A DNA stretch of 64,000 nucleotides from Salinibacter sp. 10B (GTDB lineage: Bacteria > Bacteroidota > Rhodothermia > Rhodothermales > Salinibacteraceae), in the NCBI RefSeq assembly GCF_002954405.1, contig NZ_MQWC01000004.1, forward strand, positions 4,252,402-4,316,401, read 5' to 3'. Position 1 is the stretch's first letter. Every line of letters begins with the position of its first letter. Shown piece by piece: positions 1-8,054 of this stretch. The translations under genes and the position numbers were made by a program. Under the pieces are notes generated by a model. The model did no database searches. It worked only from the letters and a program-made list of their open reading frames with translations, and was not told the DNA's origin.

Positions 1-42
1 AGAGTAGGTCTCGCCCTCATTCATCTCGAGCACGTCAACACT

Positions 43-741
43 ATGACAACCCTCGAATCGCGTCCGCCCTTTCCCGGCTTTCGAGAAGAGGCCTTTCAGT
101 TTCTTTGCGATCTCGCTGAACACAATGACCGCGAGTGGTTTAAGGCGCGCAAAGAGACGTACGAGGAGGAGGTCAAAATGCTGCTGGAACTGCTCTTGGC
201 CGACGGGGCACGGCGTCTAGAAACCGAAGGGCTTCCGCTCACGGCCCATCCAACCACGTCCCGATTCCGGATCCACCGGCACCTCCGCTTTACAGACGAC
301 AAGACGCCGTACAAGACCAACGTTGGCGGTATTTTCGACCGGTCCGGTGAGAAGGACGAGAATGGCGTCGTCTACGTACACGTAGAGCCGGACAATTGCT
401 TTCTGGCCGCTGGATTCTACAAGCCGAGTGTCTCGTATCTCCGCCCGGTGCGGCGGCGGATGGCGGCAAATCCTTCTACGTTCTACGACCTACTCGGGGA
501 GATGGAGGAGAGAGGTCTTCCGGTCGACAGCAGGGGCGACACCTTGACGGGGATGCCGCAAGGGTTCAGCGGCTACCGAGACGAAGAGATTGCATCCTAT
601 CTGAAGTGGAAGCACTACCTCGTCCGTCGCGGATTCGCGGACGGCGCCCTCCAGACCCCGCAGTTTGTGGAGGAAATCGTTCGGATGACCCGCGAGGCTC
701 TTCCACTCCTGGAATTCGTGTGGGCGGCACACGAGACCTAG
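43..741 (+). CDS. DUF2461 (TIGR02453) family protein
   Basis: The 232-aa product matches the DUF2461 family in length and layout. An N-terminal segment with FxxFLxxLxxxNDREWFKARKxxYE (around residues 18-42) is followed by the RIHRHLRFTDDKTPYKTN block (around residues 76-93), the usual family signature. The biochemical role of the family is unknown. There is no signal peptide or membrane segment, so it is probably cytosolic. The ATG at 43 is the first start of the frame. The gene converges on ispG, and the 128 bp between the two stops hold the inverted arms described separately. Family membership is confident; function is not assignable. Confidence 0.88.
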   Translation: MTTLESRPPFPGFREEAFQFLCDLAEHNDREWFKARKETYEEEVKMLLELLLADGARRLETEGLPLTAHPTTSRFRIHRHLRFTDDKTPYKTNVGGIFDRSGEKDENGVVYVHVEPDNCFLAAGFYKPSVSYLRPVRRRMAANPSTFYDLLGEMEERGLPVDSRGDTLTGMPQGFSGYRDEEIASYLKWKHYLVRRGFADGALQTPQFVEEIVRMTREALPLLEFVWAAHET

Positions 742-745
742 TCAA

Positions 746-836
746 GGGGCTTCAGCTCCATCCGGTTATACGCACGCCGAGGACTGGGAAGAAGCGGTCG
801 TTGCTTGAAGCCCCTCAGCTTCGTACCGGATGGAGC
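746..836. repeat. Interleaved inverted-repeat element between convergent genes
   Basis: Two adjacent arms, GGGGCTTCA (746-754) and GCTCCATCCGGT (755-766), each have a perfect reverse complement downstream: TGAAGCCCC (806-814) and ACCGGATGGAGC (825-836). The order is A-B-A'-B', so the two stems cannot nest. They form either alternative hairpins or a pseudoknot. The element lies in the 128-bp gap between the stop of the DUF2461 gene and the stop of ispG. It could act as a bidirectional transcript end or be a decayed mobile-element remnant. There is no T-tract. Confidence 0.5.
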
Positions 837-869
837 AAGCAAGGGCCGTGGGACGAAACGAAATAGGGG

Positions 870-2081
870 TTACGACGTGGGCAGGTCCGGCTTTGTGACG
901 CCCGTTGCATCGGTCCCCTCGTCGGAGGGGGGCTCGTCCGCATCCGTCGGGGCTCCATCGCCAGAGGGATCGGACACGGAGACCGACGCTTCATCGTCGG
1001 CTGCGGCGTCGTCCTCTTCGTCCCAGTTGTCAATGGCGTCCAGGATACGATCCACAATTTCATCTTCGGGCACCGTGTCCACGACCTCGCCGTGCTTGAA
1101 GAAGTGGGCGCGGCCCCGACCTAGCGAGATGCCGAGGTCGGCCCCGCTGGCCTCGCCCGGTCCATTCACGGCACAGCCCATGAGGGCCACGTTCAGATCC
1201 TTGTCGAAGCTGCGTTCAGCGACGGCCTCCTCCACCTCTTCGACAATGGAAAAGAGATCTCCCACGAGTCGGCCACAGGTTGGACACGCGATGATATTCA
1301 CGCCCGGGCGGCCGATGCCGAGGGACTTCAGGATGCGATGTCCCACCTTGACCTCCTCCACGGGATCGGCGGCCAAGGAAACCCGAATGGTGTCCCCGAT
1401 GCCGTCGGCCAGGAGGGACCCGATGCCGATCGAGCTTTTCACAGTGCCGGTATCGAGAGTGCCGCTTTCCGTCACACCCAGGTGCAACGGATAGTTCGTT
1501 TCTTCGGCCACCTTGCGGTAGGCCTGAATCATGTACATCGGGTCGGAGTGCTTCACCGAGATCACGATGTCCTCAAAGTCATTTTTGTGGCAGACCTCCA
1601 CGTGGCGCATCGCACTCTCGAAGAGGGCCTGCGGCTTCGGGTAGCCGTGCTTCTCAAGAATATCTTCCTCCAGCGAGCCGGAATTGACGCCAATCCGAAT
1701 GGGAATGCCTGCGTCCTTTGCAGCCTGAAGCACCTCGCGTTCCCACTCTGGTTTGCCGATATTCCCAGGATTGATCCGCACCTTGTGGATGCCGGCCTCA
1801 ATGGCTTTTAGAGCGTACTGATAGTTAAAATGAATGTCGGCCACGACGGGGACCGTCGCCCCCTGCACAATGTCGGCCAGTGCATCGGCGTCCTCCGGGC
1901 GGGGCACAGCCACACGCACAATGTCGGCTCCCGCTTCCGCGAGCCGATTGATCTCGTCGAGGGTCGCGTCCACCTCGTGTGTCTTGGTCGTCGTCATCGA
2001 CTGCACAGAGACGGGGGCATCGCCCCCAATCTGCACATCGCCAACCTGAACGGGACGGGTCTCGCGGCGTGGGCGGTCCAT
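870..2081 (-). CDS. ispG: 4-hydroxy-3-methylbut-2-enyl diphosphate synthase
   Basis: This is IspG/GcpE, the penultimate enzyme of the MEP isoprenoid pathway. It reductively opens 2-C-methyl-erythritol 2,4-cyclodiphosphate to HMBPP with a 4Fe-4S cluster. The N-terminal TIM-barrel signature VQSMTTTKTHEVDATLDEI is clear, as are ADIHFNYQYALKA and KVRINPGNIG. The C-terminal part carries the cluster cysteines in ACPTCGR and GCAVNGPGEA. The 403-aa length is that of the compact single-barrel form. The last 45 or so residues are an acidic, low-complexity tail (DEEDDAAADDEASVSVSD), typical of salt-adapted proteins. It starts at the ATG at 2081 and is apparently monocistronic. Confidence 0.96.
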   Translation of the reverse strand: MDRPRRETRPVQVGDVQIGGDAPVSVQSMTTTKTHEVDATLDEINRLAEAGADIVRVAVPRPEDADALADIVQGATVPVVADIHFNYQYALKAIEAGIHKVRINPGNIGKPEWEREVLQAAKDAGIPIRIGVNSGSLEEDILEKHGYPKPQALFESAMRHVEVCHKNDFEDIVISVKHSDPMYMIQAYRKVAEETNYPLHLGVTESGTLDTGTVKSSIGIGSLLADGIGDTIRVSLAADPVEEVKVGHRILKSLGIGRPGVNIIACPTCGRLVGDLFSIVEEVEEAVAERSFDKDLNVALMGCAVNGPGEASGADLGISLGRGRAHFFKHGEVVDTVPEDEIVDRILDAIDNWDEEDDAAADDEASVSVSDPSGDGAPTDADEPPSDEGTDATGVTKPDLPTS

Positions 2082-2295
2082 GAAGCGGAAAGAGTTAGTG
2101 GGGGAGAAGGGTGATCGGCAGTGCTACGAAAACGCAGGGCAAAGGCTCCGGGCTCCGGGACAAGGGGAGTGCAACGTCGTCGTCACGACTCCGGCTTTTC
2201 AATCATGATTTACATCGTCTGCGGCAAGCCATTACGGACCATCGAAGCAGGGCGTCGACGAGAATCCGGAGCCTGACGCTCCCACCTCGACAGTG

Positions 2296-3216
2296 CTAGG
2301 ACTGACTTGCTTCGTACAATGTCCGTTTTTCGTCGTCGCTCAATGCGTCGTATCCCTGTTCACTAATCTTATCGAGGATGCGATCGACCTCCTTTGAGCG
2401 GTTGTTTGAGCGCGAGGGAGGAGCGCCGTCCGACGACGATGCGGGGCGCTGACGAGACGGAGAACGACCGCCACTTAAGCCGAAGAGCCCTTTGAATCGC
2501 TCTAGCAGGCTCGGTTGGGTTGACGAGCGCCGCCGGCGCTTTCCTCCAAAAAGTGGAGCCAGCCAGGCGGGAACGCCAATCTCGTCCCGCACCACCTTTG
2601 CGTACAGAAAGCCTGTGAGCGCACCGCCCCAGTGGGCGGCGACCGCTGTGCCGCTGCTCGACAACATCAGGAGCGCATCAATGATGAGGAAACCGATGAC
2701 GACGTACAGCAGGCGCACGACGCCGAAAAAAAGCAGTCCAATCTGCTTGTAGGGATACAGAATGGCGACGGCCATGAGAACGCCGAGGACGGAAGCGGAA
2801 GCGCCCACCACGGGCACAACGCCCGTTCCCGTAATCGTGGGGAAGAGGGGCTGCAAGAGCAGGCACATGATGCCGCCGCCAATACCGGTCATGAGGTACA
2901 CCGTCCAGAATTGCTCCCGGCCGTGCATGCGCTCGAATTCCTTCCCGATCCAGTACAGCCATAACATGTTGAAGCCCACATGTAAGAGCCCCGGGAGTCC
3001 GCCGCTCGTGTGCATGAAGTTGTAGGTCACGAGCTGCCACGGTTCAAACAGAATGTCCGGGAAGACTGGATGGAGCGCAAGGTGCTCCATGACGAACCGG
3101 AACCCCGACGGCCACAGATGCAGAAATTGGGCAAGGACGTACACCACCACATTAATCGTGATGATGGTCCGGAGCGCCTGTGGCTGGCGATAATACCAAG
3201 TGCGAAACTGATTCAC
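2296..3216 (-). CDS. Rhomboid family intramembrane serine protease (first of two)
   Basis: A polytopic membrane protein with the rhomboid fold. HVGFNMLWLYWIGKEFE carries the conserved Asn/Trp of helix 2, the catalytic Ser lies in VVGASASVLG, and the catalytic His in AAHWGGALTGFLYA. A cytosolic tail of about 80 residues is basic and Ser/Pro rich and ends in an EVDRILDKISEQGYDALSDDEK motif, a small tail common on Bacteroidota rhomboids. The frame is open to a TTG at 3300, but I prefer the GTG at 3216, which begins MNQFRTWYYRQPQALR just before the first membrane helix. The substrate is unknown. It is followed upstream on the same strand by a second rhomboid. Confidence 0.9.
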   Translation of the reverse strand: MNQFRTWYYRQPQALRTIITINVVVYVLAQFLHLWPSGFRFVMEHLALHPVFPDILFEPWQLVTYNFMHTSGGLPGLLHVGFNMLWLYWIGKEFERMHGREQFWTVYLMTGIGGGIMCLLLQPLFPTITGTGVVPVVGASASVLGVLMAVAILYPYKQIGLLFFGVVRLLYVVIGFLIIDALLMLSSSGTAVAAHWGGALTGFLYAKVVRDEIGVPAWLAPLFGGKRRRRSSTQPSLLERFKGLFGLSGGRSPSRQRPASSSDGAPPSRSNNRSKEVDRILDKISEQGYDALSDDEKRTLYEASQS

Positions 3217-3807
3217 GACCGTGCGTGTGGCTGGTGAGCCCCCGAATCGGAAAAGGATGAATCGATCCCGGAGAGTACCGACCCGTGCGGATGCGTTCAA
3301 TGACGGTCCCGAGTCAGTGGAGGACCATGCCCTGGCACGGGCGGCGAGGGACCTCTCTATGGAATCGAGGGGTCCCTCAGGGGATCGGAAATACAGTTGG
3401 TTCTACTGCGAAGTAGGTGGAAGGTTTGCAGTGCTCGTGTTGGGCGTTATGCCGCATCCGCTTGCCGGATCTACTGCGTCAATGGGCCCCTGGACTCTTG
3501 AACACTCTCTTCGAATTCTTCTGCAGACTTCAGGAAGGAGCTGCGGCGGTGCAATACGCAATCCCCTCTCGTATCATCGGCGCCGTCAAGGAGGGCACTA
3601 GAAGCACCGTTGGAGTCCAACGGCGCTACGGACGCCTGCTTCCTGCCGGAACAGAGCATCCGGAGTTTGTGGGGGTCGGGAAAGGGAGGGAGGGGACCCA
3701 TCCACTTGTCCAGCCGTCTATCCCTGGAGCATGCGGAGTTCGGAGGACGCGTTCGGACAGGATCGCAGCGCGAACCAGTCAATGACGGAAGCCCGACGAG
3801 ACGGGCG
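3217..3807. other. Intergenic region between the two rhomboid genes
   Basis: About 590 bp with no convincing gene. Open frames here lack a recognisable fold or codon pattern. The region contains the palindrome at 3607-3623 listed separately and the presumed promoter of the first rhomboid gene. No terminator with a T-tract was seen. Confidence 0.5.
3607..3623. repeat. Palindromic repeat with GTTGGAGTCCAAC core (copy 1)
   Basis: CCGTTGGA-G-TCCAACGG forms perfect 8-bp arms around one base. The same 13-bp core, GTTGGAGTCCAAC, recurs at 41949-41971 with longer arms. Copy 1 is followed by CGCTAC and copy 2 is preceded by GTAGCG, its reverse complement. The ancestral unit was therefore probably a longer palindrome. 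Both copies are intergenic, as expected of a REP-like element. Confidence 0.55.
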
Positions 3808-4554
3808 TCACCACCGCATGACCTTCTCCGGTTGTACAGGCAATTTTCCGCGCCAGTATTGGATGAGGAGGAATCCGAACACCATTCCACCCAGGTGGGC
3901 AAAGTTCGCCACGCCCGCCGACGTCCCTGTGACTGCCGAGTACAGCTCCAGCGCACCGAACCCGATGACCAGCCACTTGGCCCGAATGGGGAACAAGAAC
4001 CAAAGGTAGATGGGCTGATTCGGAAACATCATGCCGAAAGCAAGCAGAATGCCGTAGACGCCTCCCGAAGCTCCGACCGTGGGAACAGACGCCTGCACGA
4101 GGCCCTGCGTAGTGTTCAGCGTCGTGCCGCTCGGCACGAACAGGAGGTGAGTAAACGCGGCGCCCAAGACGCAGGCAAAATAGAACACCCCAAAGCGCTG
4201 CGATCCCCACCGGTTTTCAATCTGTACCCCAAACATCCAAAGGGCGAACATATTGAAAAACAGATGGCCGAGACTGCCGTGCAGAAAGCTGTAGCTTACC
4301 AGCTGCCAGGGCCAGAAGCCGGGCGTTTGTCCGAGCCGTTCGGAGATCAGCAGCGCGCCCTGTTCGGGGGCGCCCGGCGGGTACAGCGCCAGGGTGTTCA
4401 GCACGTGGGCCAGGAGGGACGACTCCGCAAGGGTCTCGGCGGCCACGAACTGAGCCAGGAAAAAGAGGCCATTGAGGATGAGGAGATTTTTGATAACCGG
4501 CGGCATCACGGAAAAGCGGGTCGGGGGCCGGTAGGAGGTTTGACGGCGGGGCAT
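3808..4554 (-). CDS. Rhomboid family intramembrane serine protease (second of two)
   Basis: A 248-aa, six-helix rhomboid protease. LGHLFFNMFALWMFG carries the conserved HxxxN-like element, the catalytic Ser is in PTVGASGGVYGILLAF and the His in NFAHLGGMVFGFLL. These are the canonical GxSG and AHxGG motifs. The frame continues upstream to 4719, but that stretch (Arg/Phe-rich, no helix) does not look coding. The ATG at 4554, giving MPRRQTSYRPPTRFSVMPPV, puts a short cytosolic lead before helix 1. It has the same orientation as the first rhomboid and is divergent from the lpxH-like gene. It probably cleaves membrane-anchored substrates; which ones is unknown. Confidence 0.92.
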   Translation of the reverse strand: MPRRQTSYRPPTRFSVMPPVIKNLLILNGLFFLAQFVAAETLAESSLLAHVLNTLALYPPGAPEQGALLISERLGQTPGFWPWQLVSYSFLHGSLGHLFFNMFALWMFGVQIENRWGSQRFGVFYFACVLGAAFTHLLFVPSGTTLNTTQGLVQASVPTVGASGGVYGILLAFGMMFPNQPIYLWFLFPIRAKWLVIGFGALELYSAVTGTSAGVANFAHLGGMVFGFLLIQYWRGKLPVQPEKVMRW

Positions 4555-4738
4555 GTGGGGAGGCCTGGGGTGAAAAGACCGGTCCACGAGGACCGACACG
4601 AAGGTCAGTGCAATACATCGTCTACGGGCCGGAGGACGGATGCGTTCAGGGGCAAACGTGGTTCGACTGCAAAGTCTCCATGTGCTCTTTTTCCGACCGC
4701 CCCAAAATCCGAATTTCAACAGCTAGCAGCCGACGCTT

Positions 4739-5491
4739 GTGGTTCTTTTCTTCTCTGATATGCACTTCGGGCGCGGGGAGCGTGCCGACGAGCGGGCAAA
4801 AGAGGCAGCGCTTCTCGATTGCCTCAAGGCTCATGCAGATGCGGTCGAGCATCTCTACCTGGTTGGAGACGTTTTTGACGGCTACATCGAGTATGATCAT
4901 TTGGTACCGAAGGGGTTCGTTCGGTTTCAGGCCTTCCTTGCGCAGTGGACCGACCGCGGGATTCCCGTGACCTATCTATTGGGAAATCACGATCCCTGGC
5001 ATCGAGACTACTTCCCGCAGGAGCTCGGCGTTCGCCTGGTGTCCGAGGACTGCACCGTCGTCCACGACGACTGTCGTCTGCACCTCACCCACGGGGACGC
5101 ACAGGCGTCCACACATTCCCTGTTTTCGTGGGTGCGTCCACTCATGCGTAGTGCGAGGGCCATGCGTCTGTATCGGTCGGTCCTTCCGGCCGATCTGGGG
5201 CTCGGGTTGGCCCACCGGGTCAGCCATCTTCTTCACGAAGAGGCCCCGGACCCGTCGGTAATTGAAGGCCTTCGGGCGTATGCGCGCGACTACCTTCGAC
5301 AGGAGGGCGAGGACATTGTTGTCATGGGGCATAGCCACGTGCCTGCTTTTCACCAGTGGAGTGAAGGTGTGTATGTAAATACCGGAAACTGGTACGAAGA
5401 GCGGACCTTCGCTCGTTTAGAGAACGGAAGGATGGTCCTCTCGCGGTGGAACGGCACGCGGACCATCGACATTGAAGCCGCGGAGGTATAA
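4739..5491 (+). CDS. lpxH: UDP-2,3-diacylglucosamine diphosphatase-like metallophosphoesterase
   Basis: A calcineurin-like phosphoesterase of the LpxH/LpxH2 type, which removes UMP from UDP-diacylglucosamine to give lipid X in lipid A synthesis. The metal-binding motifs appear in order: SDMHFG (residues 6-11), GDVFDG, LLGNHD, THGD, VMGHSHVP and NTGNW. The length (250 aa) fits the family. The frame is closed by a TAG at 4724, so the GTG at 4739, directly before the SDMHFG strand, is effectively the only start. The gene lies 85 bp upstream of a penicillin-binding protein and may share its transcript. LpxH versus a related UDP-sugar phosphoesterase cannot be settled by eye. Confidence 0.85.
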   Translation: MVLFFSDMHFGRGERADERAKEAALLDCLKAHADAVEHLYLVGDVFDGYIEYDHLVPKGFVRFQAFLAQWTDRGIPVTYLLGNHDPWHRDYFPQELGVRLVSEDCTVVHDDCRLHLTHGDAQASTHSLFSWVRPLMRSARAMRLYRSVLPADLGLGLAHRVSHLLHEEAPDPSVIEGLRAYARDYLRQEGEDIVVMGHSHVPAFHQWSEGVYVNTGNWYEERTFARLENGRMVLSRWNGTRTIDIEAAEV

Positions 5492-5576
5492 CTACTCTCC
5501 TTCGTGTCGGGGGTGTCCCTGAGTGAGTGGAGGCTACCGATGCATTTTCCTCTGATTTCTGATTGCTTGCTGGTCC

Positions 5577-7958
5577 ATGTCTGAATGGTCGTACTCCGAA
5601 GAAGAACTGGACGAATACTTTAGTGACCCGTCTGTTCGAAAAGATGCCCTCTCAGAGGGGGAGTCTCCCGAGGATGGAGAGGGGGGCGTGACCTCGGAGC
5701 GTCCCACGAGTGGGATTCGCGGGTTTTTTCACCGACGGATCGACAATCCGAAAAAGGCCCAGGCCGCGGTGGCCCTATCGGTCATTGCCGGCCTCTTGTT
5801 CGTGGGGACGCTGGCGATGGGGATGTACATCTGGACGCTGACCGACGAGGTGCCGTCGACGGAACGGCTGGAGAACCCTTCCATGCAGCTTGCCACGATT
5901 GCCTACACGGCCGATGGCCAGGAGCTGGCCCGGTACGCAACCCAAAACCGTTCGTGGGCGCCCTACGACAGCATTTCGCAGCACGCCATTCATGCCCTCA
6001 TTGCCACTGAGGATCATCGTTTTCATCAGCACTGGGGCGTAGATCCGAAGGCGATTGTCGCCGCCACCATCGACATTCTTACCGGCGGCTTCCGTGGGGC
6101 TTCGACCATTACCCAGCAACTGGCCCGCAATCTCTACAATGAAAAGGTCGGGCGGGCCGTTACGATCAAGCGCAAGCTTAAGGAAATGGTGACCGCTGTG
6201 GAGCTGGAGCGGCGCTACACGAAGCGAGAGATTGTGGAGATGTACCTCAACACGGTGAGTTTCGGGTACAACTCCTTCGGCATTGAGGCGGCGGCCCGAA
6301 CCTACTACGGCGTCCCGGCCAAAGAGCTCAATGAATTGCAGGCGGCGACCCTCATTGGGTTGCTTCGGGCGACGTCGTACTACAACCCGCTTCGCAATCC
6401 CCAGAATGCGAAGCGGCGTCGCAACGTGGTGCTCCAGCTCATGGTGCGGCAGGGCTACCTCGACCAATCGTTCTATACTGAGCACAAAGACGATCCGATC
6501 ACGGCCGAGTATAACTCCGCGGAGCTGTACGCGAGTTTTGCCCCCTACTTTGCGGAGCACGTCCGAAATCTCCTCACGACCTGGGCCAACGACCCAACCC
6601 ATCCGTTGCACGGCCACGACGTGTATGGGGACGGGCTGCGAGTCTACACGACGCTCGACTCGGAGCTCCAGAAAATGGCCCACAAGGCGGTCTCGACGCA
6701 AATGGAAGGTCTCCAAAAGGTGGTGGGATACGAGTGGAGTCGGTCGGACGCGTCGGGGGCCTACAGCAATTCCCTTGCGGACTACCGGGAGCTGACGCCC
6801 GGGGAGGACTACGAGCCGTTCGAATATTTCTGGGAACAGAATCCGGAGGTGCTGAATGACGCCATTCGAGAAACGGCCCGGTTCGACACGCTTCAGGCCC
6901 GAGGGATGAGTGACCTGGAGGCACTGAACCAGCTCCGGGAGGACACGGCCTTCGCCGATTCGCTCAAGAACATCAAGCACCAGCTCGGGGCGGGGCTCGT
7001 CTCCCTCGATCCGCGGAACAGCCACGTAAAGGTCTGGATCGGCGGGCGCAACTTCCAGATGGACAAGTACGACAAAGTCGGCATTGCCCGGCGGCAGACG
7101 GGGTCCACCTTCAAGCCGTTCACCTACACGGCAGCCATCGACAACGGGTATTCCCCGTACGACAAGCTCAAGGATTCGACGTTCACCTGGGAGGATGCCG
7201 GAGCGGACACGACGTGGAATCCGAAGAACTACAACGGCGAGTCCAGCGGGCAAATGCTGACGCTGAGCCAGGGCATCGCCAACTCCAAGAATACGATTAC
7301 GGCTCGGTTGGCTCTCGATATCAACCCGCGTACCGTCGTCCAGTACGCCCGCCAGATGGGCATCCGGAAAAGCGAGTTGCAGGCGGTGCCGTCCATTGCA
7401 CTTGGCACCAGCAACGTGACGCTTCTGGAGATGGCGACCGCGTACTCGACCCTTGCAAACGGCGGTCTGTACAACGAGCCGGTGTCCATTACGCGGGTGG
7501 AGGACCGGTACGGCAACGTGCTCTGGGAGGCGACCCCGAGCCCGAGCGAGGCCATCTCCGAGCGGACGGCCTACACGGTCGTCGACATGATGCGCGGGGT
7601 CATCGATTATGGCACTGGCATCCGGATCCGCACGCAGTTTGATCTCGGCGATTACGATCTCGCCGGCAAGACGGGCACGACGCAGCGCTCGGCCGACACC
7701 TGGTTTATGCTCATGCATCCGGAGCTGGTGAGCGGTGCCTGGGTCGGGTTCGACGATCAGCGGCTCACCTTTCGGACCAGTTGGTGGGGGCAGGGCGCGC
7801 ACAGCGCACTCTTCCTCGTGGGGGACTACTACCAGCAGGTCGCAAATGCGGATTCTCTGTCGCTCCTCACGAAGGAAGCAACCTTCCCGATGGTCGAAAA
7901 CTACGGCGCTCCCGAGGACACGTCGGAGACAGAGAACGGTGGGGGCCTCGGCTGGTGA
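5577..7958 (+). CDS. Class A penicillin-binding protein (PBP1A-like)
   Basis: A bifunctional peptidoglycan glycosyltransferase/transpeptidase of 793 aa. An acidic cytosolic N-terminus is followed by one membrane helix (about residues 62-88). The GT51 domain has ATEDHRFHQHWG (catalytic Glu145) and GASTITQQLARN. The transpeptidase domain carries STFK with nucleophile Ser510, SKN at 570-572 and KTGT at 698-701. Together these polymerise and cross-link glycan strands at the outer face of the inner membrane. It lies downstream of the lpxH-like gene, giving an envelope-biogenesis pair. All catalytic motifs are intact. Confidence 0.95.
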   Translation: MSEWSYSEEELDEYFSDPSVRKDALSEGESPEDGEGGVTSERPTSGIRGFFHRRIDNPKKAQAAVALSVIAGLLFVGTLAMGMYIWTLTDEVPSTERLENPSMQLATIAYTADGQELARYATQNRSWAPYDSISQHAIHALIATEDHRFHQHWGVDPKAIVAATIDILTGGFRGASTITQQLARNLYNEKVGRAVTIKRKLKEMVTAVELERRYTKREIVEMYLNTVSFGYNSFGIEAAARTYYGVPAKELNELQAATLIGLLRATSYYNPLRNPQNAKRRRNVVLQLMVRQGYLDQSFYTEHKDDPITAEYNSAELYASFAPYFAEHVRNLLTTWANDPTHPLHGHDVYGDGLRVYTTLDSELQKMAHKAVSTQMEGLQKVVGYEWSRSDASGAYSNSLADYRELTPGEDYEPFEYFWEQNPEVLNDAIRETARFDTLQARGMSDLEALNQLREDTAFADSLKNIKHQLGAGLVSLDPRNSHVKVWIGGRNFQMDKYDKVGIARRQTGSTFKPFTYTAAIDNGYSPYDKLKDSTFTWEDAGADTTWNPKNYNGESSGQMLTLSQGIANSKNTITARLALDINPRTVVQYARQMGIRKSELQAVPSIALGTSNVTLLEMATAYSTLANGGLYNEPVSITRVEDRYGNVLWEATPSPSEAISERTAYTVVDMMRGVIDYGTGIRIRTQFDLGDYDLAGKTGTTQRSADTWFMLMHPELVSGAWVGFDDQRLTFRTSWWGQGAHSALFLVGDYYQQVANADSLSLLTKEATFPMVENYGAPEDTSETENGGGLGW

Positions 7959-7987
7959 CGGCAAGTGCGATGTGCAAGTGGCGAATT

Positions 7988-8053
7988 GCGAATGAAGGGC
8001 ATTCGTTCGGCTTCTAATCCCTAATTCGACATTCGAAACTCGCCATTCGACAC
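7988..8053. repeat. ATTCG-rich short repeat cluster
   Basis: The gap between the PBP and sbcD genes contains a cluster of ATTCG/CGAAT pentamers. CGAATG-AAGGG-CATTCG can form a hairpin. It is followed by three near-regular ATTCGAC/ATTCGAA/ATTCGAC units spaced about 9-18 bp apart, ending just before the GTG of sbcD. It may be low-complexity filler or a decayed repeat. No function is visible. Confidence 0.3.
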
Positions 8054-8054
8054 T

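Noticed and set aside
3610..4758. A 382-codon plus-strand frame across the second rhomboid gene
   Set aside because: It overlaps the rhomboid on the opposite strand and gives a low-complexity charged sequence without any motif.
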